The position numbers and the translations under genes are program-made. A stretch of 7,966 bases of DNA from an uncultured bacterium (GTDB lineage: Bacteria > Bacteroidota > Bacteroidia > Bacteroidales > JACABE01): assembly GCA_903911455.1 (NCBI GenBank), contig CAIWDQ010000039.1:1-7966 (forward strand), given 5' to 3'. The notes beneath the pieces are model-generated. The model did not search any database. It was given only the letters and a program-made list of their open reading frames with translations, and was not told the origin of the DNA. Shown here piece by piece: positions 1 through 5,302 of the stretch; the stretch's first letter is position 1, and every line of letters begins with the position of its first letter.

Positions 1-291
1 ACAGATGAGTTAAATACTAAGTTTCCTGAATTTTTTCCTGAATTAAAAAAAGAAGAACATTTGACAGTTATAGTAGATAGTAATGTTGTTATTAACACAG
101 AATATAAACATAGTATGACAATTTTTAAAGAAGATATCAAAGGAAAGACTTTATTAGCTTTTTATATTTCTTTATTTGTATTAATAATTGGGAGATATTT
201 ATATAAACTTGCTAAAATTACAGGTCGTGCTATTTATATGCTTATAAAAGCAATTAAAAAGTATTCAAAAATGGATATAAATCAGAAATAA
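1..291 (+). CDS. 3' end of a gene for a membrane-anchored protein of unknown function (5' end outside the window)
   Basis: The reading frame is open from the first base to a TAA at 289-291, giving 96 visible residues; the start lies upstream of the window. A TTG at 61 and an ATG at 115 are in frame, but nothing marks either as the true start and the coding run continues to the left. About residues 50-67 of the visible part form one strongly hydrophobic segment (LLAFYISLFVLIIG), followed by a basic, amphipathic tail rich in Lys, Arg and Tyr. By the positive-inside rule the C terminus should be cytoplasmic, with the preceding part facing outward if there is only one helix. I do not recognise a family. 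The stop is 8 bases before the DUF2971 gene, so the two are probably co-transcribed. Base composition is very AT-rich, like the next two genes and unlike dxs. Confidence 0.7.
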   Translation, partial: TDELNTKFPEFFPELKKEEHLTVIVDSNVVINTEYKHSMTIFKEDIKGKTLLAFYISLFVLIIGRYLYKLAKITGRAIYMLIKAIKKYSKMDINQK

Positions 292-299
292 TAAAAATA

Positions 300-1301
300 A
301 TGAAAGTGAAACCACAAAAAATAGATTATCATGATCGTACTTATATTTGGGAATATAATGGTGATTTATCTACAATGTTTAGAATAGAGAACAAAGATAA
401 TATTCAAGATAAAATTCCTAACTTCTTAACTAAATACTATAGCCTTACAGATTTTAATGTTGATGCTTTTTTGAATAATTATATATATGCAGCTCATCCA
501 AAAGAATTAAATGATCCATTTGATAGTTATTCAAAACTTATTGACACATCTAATATTAATGAAAAGGATATTGATTTTGTTGAAGCGAGGCTTCCTGTTT
601 ATATTAATAGAGATTATATTTTGGGTAATAATGGAGTAAATAAAGATATGTTTATTGAAATGTTTTATGATTTTATATTTGAAGGTACTGGGATTATTTC
701 AATGACTGATGCTAAAAATCAAAATCCAAGTCTATGGGCAAATTATACAAATAATCATCGTGGATTTTCTATAACATTTAAAAGTGAATCAGTTAAACAA
801 ATTGCAATGGGTCCATTTAAAGTTGATTATATTGATACTTTAGAAAAATTAACTTATGAAAATAAAAATTTTAATGCGCTTGTTCTTTGGTTAATTAGTA
901 TTAAATCTAAATATTGGAGTACTGAAGAAGAATGGCGTTTTATTGGAAGAGGTATAGATAAAATGTATATACCATTTCAACATTATGGAAGAGAGATGGA
1001 TCTAAAAAAACAGAATAGAAAATTATATTTACCCGAAAATGCTATTGAAAATGTCACACTTGGATATTTTTTCTTTAATTATGATAATAAAATGCTAAAT
1101 AACCGAAATCAAGTAGTTGTTGATTTAAATAAAGAAAATGATCAAGAGCTTAAAATAAAACTATTAAATCATATAAAGAACAATAATATTTCTCTATCAA
1201 TGGTATTCTTAAATAAAAAGAAACTTAGATTTGATTCAGTAGCATTAACATATAATTTCATTAAAGATTCAAATACTTTTATATTTGACAACCCTAAATA
1301 A
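300..1301 (+). CDS. DUF2971-family protein
   Basis: A 333-residue protein with the landmarks of DUF2971 in order. A YYSLT...YIYAAHPKELNDPFD block lies at about 46-75, where NDPFD is the family's most typical motif. A G-I-I-S-M-T segment at 131-136 leads into LWANYTNNHRGFSITF at 145-160, corresponding to the family's W-x-x-Y...H-x-G-hydrophobic block. A W-S-T-E-E-E-W-R-F block follows at 206-214, and E-N-A-I-E-N-V-T-L-G at about 247-256. The length suits a full family member. No biochemical activity of the family is known to me; conserved polar residues (N71, D72, H153, R154, E211, R213) suggest an enzyme, which is inference. There is no signal peptide or membrane segment, so it is probably cytoplasmic. 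It sits 8 bases after the membrane-protein gene and 10 bases before the next gene, suggesting one operon. The gene is very AT-rich (27% GC in a hand-counted sample at 301-360). Confidence 0.85.
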   Translation: MKVKPQKIDYHDRTYIWEYNGDLSTMFRIENKDNIQDKIPNFLTKYYSLTDFNVDAFLNNYIYAAHPKELNDPFDSYSKLIDTSNINEKDIDFVEARLPVYINRDYILGNNGVNKDMFIEMFYDFIFEGTGIISMTDAKNQNPSLWANYTNNHRGFSITFKSESVKQIAMGPFKVDYIDTLEKLTYENKNFNALVLWLISIKSKYWSTEEEWRFIGRGIDKMYIPFQHYGREMDLKKQNRKLYLPENAIENVTLGYFFFNYDNKMLNNRNQVVVDLNKENDQELKIKLLNHIKNNNISLSMVFLNKKKLRFDSVALTYNFIKDSNTFIFDNPK

Positions 1302-1311
1302 TTAAAATGCT

Positions 1312-1989
1312 ATGAAAAGTATTAGAGGATTTACAATAGATGATTACACACTATACAATGAAGAAGTTCCAATAATTCCACTTAAATCACCGTTTGGTCA
1401 TCTTGGAGAAAAATATATATTCTTAATGTATAGATTACAATATACAAACGATACAATTAAGGAATTATATGACTTAAATCAAGAATATGTTGATTTAAGA
1501 AAAAATCATCAATATGATAATAATATAAATCTTAAGATTTTACATAGAGTATTAAGATTCTCTACAGAAATTAAAATAATAATGGATGAAATGATTAGTC
1601 TATATTACATTTTAGAATATAATAAACCTGATGGGAATTGGCCAAAGAAAATTGAAATAGATTCTATTGGTAGATATTTGGAGACGAACAACAATATTAA
1701 ATATAAATTATTTGATAAACATATTGCAACTTTAGAAACAATAAACTCTATAGGAAATGCAATAAAACATTCTTTTGTCAATTCAGAAATAACTTGGGCT
1801 AGAAGTCAAATAAAAGATCCTCTTTTGTTCGGATATTATCAAAAACAAAATGACTTGAAGAACAAAGTTGAATTTCATTATATTGAGTTGCCAAAATTTA
1901 TAGATGATTTTAATATATTATTAGATGATTATAGGTTTGATTTAAAACACAACTACAAAGAACAGAGTTATAGAGATAACAATTTTTAA
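1312..1989 (+). CDS. Hypothetical helical protein, possibly HEPN-like
   Basis: A 225-residue protein that I cannot assign to a family with confidence. It is predominantly charged and helix-prone: long amphipathic stretches run over about residues 31-65 and 73-105, with a helical stretch at about 132-156 that contains INSIGNAIKHSF. An Asn-x-x-Lys-His pattern near the end of a helix is reminiscent of HEPN-superfamily proteins, several of which are RNases or antiphage effectors. However, the Arg of the classical R-x4-6-H catalytic motif is not evident here (G148 precedes N149), so the resemblance is weak. No membrane segment or signal peptide is seen. The ATG is 10 bases after the DUF2971 stop, which makes this the last gene of the same compact, AT-rich run. 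The start at 1312 is the first in-frame ATG after that stop and leaves no overlap. Confidence 0.7.
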   Translation: MKSIRGFTIDDYTLYNEEVPIIPLKSPFGHLGEKYIFLMYRLQYTNDTIKELYDLNQEYVDLRKNHQYDNNINLKILHRVLRFSTEIKIIMDEMISLYYILEYNKPDGNWPKKIEIDSIGRYLETNNNIKYKLFDKHIATLETINSIGNAIKHSFVNSEITWARSQIKDPLLFGYYQKQNDLKNKVEFHYIELPKFIDDFNILLDDYRFDLKHNYKEQSYRDNNF

Positions 1990-2025
1990 AAAGATAAAAT
2001 AAGATAAAGTTTTTTATTTTAATTG

Positions 2026-2080
2026 CCACGTCCTTTAGGGCGTGGATAAATAAATAAATTGATTAATTGGCTTTAGCCAA
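2026..2080. repeat. Two tandem hairpins with identical TTTA apices (REP-like element or terminator)
   Basis: Hairpin 1 pairs CCACGTCC (2026-2033) with GGGCGTGG (2038-2045) around TTTA; the stem is 8 bp with one G-U pair. Hairpin 2 pairs TTGGC (2067-2071) with GCCAA (2076-2080), again around TTTA. They are joined by an AT-only linker containing repeated TAAA units. The pair lies between two converging genes, where a bidirectional terminator would be expected, but neither hairpin is followed by a proper T-tract on either strand. The paired GC-rich hairpins in AT-rich DNA look more like dispersed palindromic (REP-type, RAYT-associated) elements. This assignment is inferred from form only. Confidence 0.55.
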
Positions 2081-2111
2081 AACAAAAACAAATAAATATG
2101 GATTTCAATAA

Positions 2112-2555
2112 TTATTCTTCAGGATGTATTAATAACTCGTGAGGTAAGTCATTTGTATAGCTACTTATTATTCCTGTCTTAATTTGTATATAGTGATTTA
2201 AAGATAAAGTACCCGTAAATGAAAGAGTCCCCTTTTGCAATTTATTAATTAATGAAGTTTTATTAATATGATAGTAATCATTGCAATTTACATATGTTTT
2301 AGTAGTAAACCCATTTTTAACATCCGGCTTTATATAAATTAATTCAGATAAATCCAGATTATTACGTAGGAAATAAGATTCTTTATTTTCTCCTTGTGAA
2401 GTACATAAAACTAGATATATATCTAGCCCATCTATAGCCACAACAATAAAATGATGAGGGATTTTTGTATTTATTAGTTCAGGAGCCACAAATTTGTAAA
2501 TTGCCCCAACAGTAAGCGTTGATTCAATTACAAAGTTTGGGGGTAATTGAATCAT
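2112..2555 (-). CDS. Putative toxin of a Panacea-type toxin-antitoxin pair (PemK/MazF-like)
   Basis: A 147-residue cytoplasmic protein. Its layout resembles PemK/MazF-like SH3-barrel toxins: V-G-A-I-Y-K-F at 16-22, then P-H-H-F-I-V-V at 33-39, and L-V-L-C-T-S-Q at 48-54. A TYVNCNDYYHI block follows at 87-97, and then a G-T-L-S...Y-x-Q-I-x-x-G-I-I-S-S tail at about 115-132. Family toxins cut RNA in a sequence-specific way, but I cannot confirm catalytic residues, so the activity is inferred. The start codon shares one base with the upstream stop (TAATG at 2555), implying translational coupling to the Panacea gene. There is no separate ribosome binding site and no room for a separate promoter. 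Position downstream of a Panacea antitoxin gene is the strongest argument for a toxin role. It could instead be a small phage- or plasmid-type protein of unrelated function. Confidence 0.65.
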   Translation of the reverse strand: MIQLPPNFVIESTLTVGAIYKFVAPELINTKIPHHFIVVAIDGLDIYLVLCTSQGENKESYFLRNNLDLSELIYIKPDVKNGFTTKTYVNCNDYYHINKTSLINKLQKGTLSFTGTLSLNHYIQIKTGIISSYTNDLPHELLIHPEE

Positions 2556-3121
2556 TATTCAGATAGGTTTGAGAGTATTGAAGTATAAGAGTGAAAATTA
2601 AGTTTTGATTTATCACTTTCTTCAGCATTATATTGGTAATCTAAATCATTAGAAGGGGAGGAAAAGAAATCATCAATAATTATCGGATAACTATTAGGTA
2701 AATATTTACTATTTAATTCCTTTTCATAACGCATCCATTCAGGAAATTTATGAGAGAAATCTCTTAATTCATATTGATTCATTTTACCATACTTTTCCCA
2801 AACTTGTTCCATTACGTCTATATCCGATTTTGAAAAATATTTTGAGTCAAAGTCTCCTTTAACTACAATATGATAATCTTTAACATCAAATGCGTTTTCA
2901 ACAGTTTGTTTAGAAACATCCATTGTTTTAGATGGGACAGGACCATTAGGTAATGCATTATAATTATCTCTTAGAATTAATCTACCAAATCTATTAAGAT
3001 GAATTCTATCAGCCAACCATAAAAGCTTCATAAGCTTTAGGCGGTTGATTGTTCCAGATTGTGATTTGGATGCAAAAAAGATAATTGAATTTAAGATTTT
3101 CTTTTCAATTATACTCATCAT
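2555..3121 (-). CDS. Panacea-domain (SocA/GepA-like, formerly DUF4065) antitoxin
   Basis: A 188-residue protein with the Panacea domain across most of its length. The signature run is KLMKLLWLADRIHL at 29-42, then G-R at 46-47 and Y-N-A-L-P-N-G-P-V-P at 54-63. A second helical part at about 98-129 contains V-M-E-Q-V-W-E-K-Y-G and L-R-D-F-S-H-K-F-P-E-W, as expected for the family. Panacea proteins act as antitoxins for very diverse toxins (PanAT systems) and occur as SocA, the ClpXP adaptor and antitoxin of SocB in Caulobacter. The acidic, low-complexity C-terminal tail (about 145-188: S, D, E, N rich) may be the toxin-contacting part; this is inference. The gene is first in a two-gene operon, overlaps the toxin gene by one base, and is preceded by promoter-like sequences. 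Two adjacent Met codons (3121 and 3118) are both possible starts. Confidence 0.87.
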   Translation of the reverse strand: MMSIIEKKILNSIIFFASKSQSGTINRLKLMKLLWLADRIHLNRFGRLILRDNYNALPNGPVPSKTMDVSKQTVENAFDVKDYHIVVKGDFDSKYFSKSDIDVMEQVWEKYGKMNQYELRDFSHKFPEWMRYEKELNSKYLPNSYPIIIDDFFSSPSNDLDYQYNAEESDKSKLNFHSYTSILSNLSE

Positions 3122-3177
3122 TCATTGTTTTGATAATTACTAAAGTTAGGCAACAAAATATATAAGAAAAAGTTTTG

Positions 3178-3185
3178 CAAAAGTA
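3178..3185 (-). promoter_or_regulatory. Proximal -7 promoter box for the toxin-antitoxin operon
   Basis: On the minus strand this reads TACTTTTG, an exact match to the Bacteroidota TAnnTTTG -7 box. A GTTTTTT run about 20 bases upstream is a possible but poor -33 element. Transcription would start near 3171, leaving a leader of about 50 bases before the Panacea ATG. Confidence 0.5.
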
Positions 3186-3202
3186 ATAAAAAATATAATA
3201 AA

Positions 3203-3227
3203 AAACGTTGATTCGGGTTCAACGTTT
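3203..3227 (-). terminator. Perfect 9-bp inverted repeat with a T-rich tail (terminator, attenuator or operator)
   Basis: AAACGTTGA (3203-3211) and TCAACGTTT (3219-3227) are perfect inverted repeats around a 7-base loop. On the minus strand the hairpin runs directly into TTTATTATATTTTTT, the form of a Rho-independent terminator. It lies between two minus-strand -7 boxes, so it would stop transcripts from the distal one. An operator bound by the antitoxin complex is an alternative, since the repeat lies just upstream of the proximal promoter. Confidence 0.5.
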
Positions 3228-3267
3228 AAAACCTTTGTATTTTCCTTACCGAAGGTAAAGTCCAATG

Positions 3268-3275
3268 CAAAAGTA
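3268..3275 (-). promoter_or_regulatory. Distal -7 promoter box upstream of the toxin-antitoxin operon
   Basis: The minus strand reads TACTTTTG followed by C, identical to the proximal box and to the dxs box. No clear -33 TTTG is visible. Transcription would begin near 3261, pass a small TTACC-TTC-GGTAA hairpin (3246-3258), and reach the terminator-like hairpin at 3203-3227. Confidence 0.4.
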
Positions 3276-3317
3276 CTACAAATTTTAATTATTTGAACAT
3301 ATAAGACTACTTCTTTT

Positions 3318-3339
3318 GTTAATATTTAGTTAATATTTT
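3318..3339. repeat. Tandem 11-bp repeat
   Basis: GTTAATATTTA (3318-3328) is followed immediately by GTTAATATTTT (3329-3339), with 10 of 11 bases identical. The period is one helical turn, so it could present two sites to one protein on the same face of the DNA. It is AT-only apart from the leading G and could also be chance or slippage. Confidence 0.5.
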
Positions 3340-3434
3340 ATAACTACAATCAAAATAGCAGAATGTCATATTACTTAGATGCTGATATTTCACACAAATA
3401 GAGTCAAAGTTACGATTAAAAGTTGTTGCATATC

Positions 3435-3607
3435 TTCTTCTCTTTTATATTTAAACCTTGTCTCCGGTTATAAACGACCTCACCCCAGCCCTCTCCTAAA
3501 AGGAGAGGGTGTAAGACAGCAATTTATGACGATTATAATTCATTTGAAAAGAAATTATCCTTCATCTCTTTTATATTTAAACCCTGACTTCGGTTATAAA
3601 TATAAAA
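3435..3607. repeat. Direct repeat of 40 bp (36/40 identical, offset 126 bp), second copy forming a long hairpin
   Basis: Copy A is 3435-3474 and copy B 3561-3600; they share TCTTTTATATTTAAACC and CGGTTATAAA and differ at four positions. In copy B the pairing extends past the repeat: 3569-3583 pairs with 3592-3607 over 15 bp with one bulged A and an 8-base loop. In copy A only the inner part (TTTAAACC with GGTT-A-TAAA) can pair, because the sequence to the right changes at 3475, where the GC-rich palindromic element begins. Copy B ends 12 bases from the maturase stop and could also end transcription from that gene, although no T-tract follows on the minus strand. Confidence 0.65.
3478..3510. 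repeat. GC-rich palindromic element (CCCTCTCCT-AAA-AGGAGAGGG)
   Basis: A perfect 9-bp stem, 3489-3497 with 3501-3509, encloses AAA and is preceded by CCTCACCCCAG. The C-rich strand asymmetry is striking in AT-rich surroundings. From memory, CCTCACCCC...CCCTCTCC...GGAGAGGG elements are dispersed repeats in many bacterial genomes; I cannot verify copy number here. It lies between the two 40-bp direct repeats. Confidence 0.6.
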
Positions 3608-3619
3608 ATCATACTTATA

Positions 3620-4846
3620 TTACAGCTTCATATTCTTTTTTATATCTTCGGCCATCATTGTTATCCTTGGCTTTATATACTGAAAGAACTTACGGTAGCC
3701 ACTGCACAGATAGTTATGCCCGGGTTCGCCATCGGGGGATGAGATAAAACGGTTCTTGGGGCATTCACCATTGCAAAATTCAAGCACGGGGCATTGCTTA
3801 CAATAATTAGTAAGAGTGTTTTTTTTCTTAGTACTGAAATTTAATTGCGGAAGCGAATAAACAGATCGCGTTAAATGGTTATCCATAATATTACCAAGCT
3901 TATATTCGGGATATACATAATGATCGCAGGAAAAAATACTGCCATCGTGCTCCATCACCAGACAAAACGGACAATCGGGCTTGAAAACGCATACAGGATT
4001 GTCTAAACCCACGGCAGTATATACAGCAGATTCAAAGGTGTAGACCCAGGTGTTGCCAATATCATGCTTATACCATTCATCAAAGATCCTGCAAAGGAAA
4101 TTACCGAATTCATCGGGGTCAACTGACCAGTCGGTGGCAATAGAATCATTAAAACCGGGCTTTGCCTGCTTGCTACCCATAAGCGGAAGCGCCGAAGGGG
4201 AAAGGTATTGTGCCGACTTTTGGTTAAAATCATTGGGGTTAGCCACCGGAATAAACTGCATACGTTTGGATTTAACCTTGTCGCGGAGGAAACGATAGAC
4301 AGCCAAAGGGTGTTTTGCATTTTCTCTGTTAACGGTGGTGAGGGTGTTAAATTCAACTCCATATTTATTTAGAAGATTGGCTGCATTCATTACTTTATCA
4401 AACGAACCCTCATCATTTGAATAGCATCTGTAGAAATCATGCAGATGCTGAGGCCCATCTATACTTAATCCGACAAGAAAATTGTTTTTCTTTAAGAACT
4501 TACACCAATCATCGTTAAGCAATGTGCCATTGGTTTGAAGATCGTTGTCGCACTTTATATTGGGAGTGCTCCATTTTTCCTGAAACTTTAACACTTTTTC
4601 AAAAAAATCAATACCTAATAAAGTAGGTTCGCCACCCTGCCACGAAAAAATAACATTACCGGCTCCATGCCCTTCAATATATTGTTTTATAAAGCGCTCA
4701 AGCACCTCATCGGATATCTTACCGGGCTTATCATATATAAAATTTTCTTTACTTAGGTAGTAACAATAACTGCAATCTAAATTACAGGTAGAGCCAAAGG
4801 GCTTAACCATTACATGAAACTGAGGGAGTTGATTGCCTGAAGTCAT
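3620..4846 (-). CDS. anSME: Anaerobic sulfatase-maturase-type radical SAM/SPASM enzyme
   Basis: A complete 408-residue enzyme of the anSME family. These enzymes oxidise an active-site Cys or Ser of type I sulfatases to Cα-formylglycine without oxygen, using S-adenosylmethionine and three [4Fe-4S] clusters in the cytoplasm. The SAM-cluster motif C-x3-C-x2-C is Cys21/Cys25/Cys28; the GGEP motif is at 71-74 and S-I-D-G-P at 128-132. The SPASM ligands are present with the spacing I recall for characterised anSMEs: Cys286, Cys292, Cys307, Cys349, Cys352, Cys358, Cys362 and Cys381. Asp308 in the CDHYVYPEYKLGN block matches the proposed catalytic base. Cys295 is an extra cysteine inside the cluster region. 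No sulfatase gene lies in the window, so the substrate is not shown; a relative modifying another protein is possible. The ATG at 4846 places the N terminus as in known members. The gene is transcribed divergently from the zinc-ribbon gene. Confidence 0.92.
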   Translation of the reverse strand: MTSGNQLPQFHVMVKPFGSTCNLDCSYCYYLSKENFIYDKPGKISDEVLERFIKQYIEGHGAGNVIFSWQGGEPTLLGIDFFEKVLKFQEKWSTPNIKCDNDLQTNGTLLNDDWCKFLKKNNFLVGLSIDGPQHLHDFYRCYSNDEGSFDKVMNAANLLNKYGVEFNTLTTVNRENAKHPLAVYRFLRDKVKSKRMQFIPVANPNDFNQKSAQYLSPSALPLMGSKQAKPGFNDSIATDWSVDPDEFGNFLCRIFDEWYKHDIGNTWVYTFESAVYTAVGLDNPVCVFKPDCPFCLVMEHDGSIFSCDHYVYPEYKLGNIMDNHLTRSVYSLPQLNFSTKKKNTLTNYCKQCPVLEFCNGECPKNRFISSPDGEPGHNYLCSGYRKFFQYIKPRITMMAEDIKKNMKL

Positions 4847-4883
4847 ATTTTTTTTGATATTATTAAGTAAGTATATCCGTTTA

Positions 4884-4891
4884 CAAAAGTA
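4884..4891 (-). promoter_or_regulatory. -7 promoter box for the sulfatase-maturase gene
   Basis: The minus strand reads TACTTTTG, an exact TAnnTTTG match, 37 bases before the ATG; transcription would start about 30 bases upstream of the gene. A matching -33 element is not obvious. Confidence 0.55.
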
Positions 4892-4936
4892 GCAAACTTA
4901 ATTGTAAGAAGAATTATTAAACCGAAAAAGAATGTG

Positions 4937-4944
4937 TATTTTTG
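4937..4944 (+). promoter_or_regulatory. -7 promoter box for the zinc-ribbon/VOC operon
   Basis: TATTTTTG fits TAnnTTTG and is followed by C, as in the other boxes of this window. It is 45 bases before the zinc-ribbon ATG. It lies back-to-back with the maturase promoter in a 143-bp intergenic region, so the two starts may influence each other. Confidence 0.55.
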
Positions 4945-4989
4945 CAGTCTTAATAGTATTCATTTATTCAATAAAAACATAAAAACATA

Positions 4990-5253
4990 ATGGAAAAGAT
5001 TTATAAAAATTGTCAATCGTGTGGAATGCCGATGAAAAAGGATGAAAAAGGTGGTGGTACGAATGCTGATGGAACTAAAAATAATAAATTTTGTTCTTAT
5101 TGTTATGAAAATGGAGCTTTCACTAAGCCCGATATGACGATGGAGGAAATGAAAGTCCTAGTTAAAGATAAGCTGAAAGAGTTCGGGTTTCCAGGATTTA
5201 TAGCTGGTTTGTTCACTTTAAACATTCCTGGTTTGGAACGATGGAAAAAATAA
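4990..5253 (+). CDS. Small zinc-ribbon protein (PF12674-type)
   Basis: An 87-residue protein with a four-cysteine zinc ribbon: C8-Q-S-C11-G-M-P-M and, after a Gly/Asn-rich loop, F-C35-S-Y-C38. The C-x2-C...C-x2-C spacing and the C-Q-S-C-G-M-P start match the 'putative zinc ribbon domain' family. The zinc-site ligands are visible, but the function of the family is not known to me; DNA, RNA or protein binding are all possible. After the ribbon comes a short helical region (about 48-66: T-M-E-E-M-K...K-L-K-E-F) and a hydrophobic C-terminal stretch with F-P-G-F-I-A-G-L-F that is too short and interrupted to be a clear membrane helix. The gene starts 45 bases after a good -7 box and is followed 49 bases later by a VOC gene on the same strand, probably in one transcript. 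Confidence 0.85.
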   Translation: MEKIYKNCQSCGMPMKKDEKGGGTNADGTKNNKFCSYCYENGAFTKPDMTMEEMKVLVKDKLKEFGFPGFIAGLFTLNIPGLERWKK

Positions 5254-5302
5254 GTCAATTTTCATTAATAATATTCAAAATAAATTTAAAACAACTTCAA
5301 AT

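Larger units (their letters stand above)
3122..3619. other. Gene-free 498-bp region carrying promoters, hairpins and repeats
   Basis: No convincing coding sequence lies here. The only long open frame, beginning at 3379 on the plus strand, is made of repeat sequence and runs antisense into the maturase gene. The stretch instead holds two minus-strand promoter boxes, a hairpin with a T-rich tail between them, a tandem 11-bp repeat, and a direct-repeat/palindrome cluster next to the maturase 3' end; each is listed separately. It separates the AT-rich left segment from the moderate-GC right segment. Confidence 0.7.

Noticed and set aside
61..291. TTG at 61 as the start of a 76-residue gene
   Set aside because: The same frame stays open to base 1 with ordinary coding composition, so the gene more likely begins outside the window.
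3203..3227. CRISPR or attachment-site explanation for the perfect inverted repeat
   Set aside because: It is a single copy, with no regularly spaced repeats, cas genes, integrase or tRNA. A terminator or operator fits better.
3379..3747. 122-codon plus-strand open frame
   Set aside because: It is built from the direct repeats and the palindrome and ends antisense to the maturase 3' end. It has no promoter, start signal or recognisable domain.
4003..4362. Open frames inside the maturase gene (minus 4003-4362, plus 4050-4298)
   Set aside because: They are alternative-frame shadows of a well-supported gene with all catalytic motifs.
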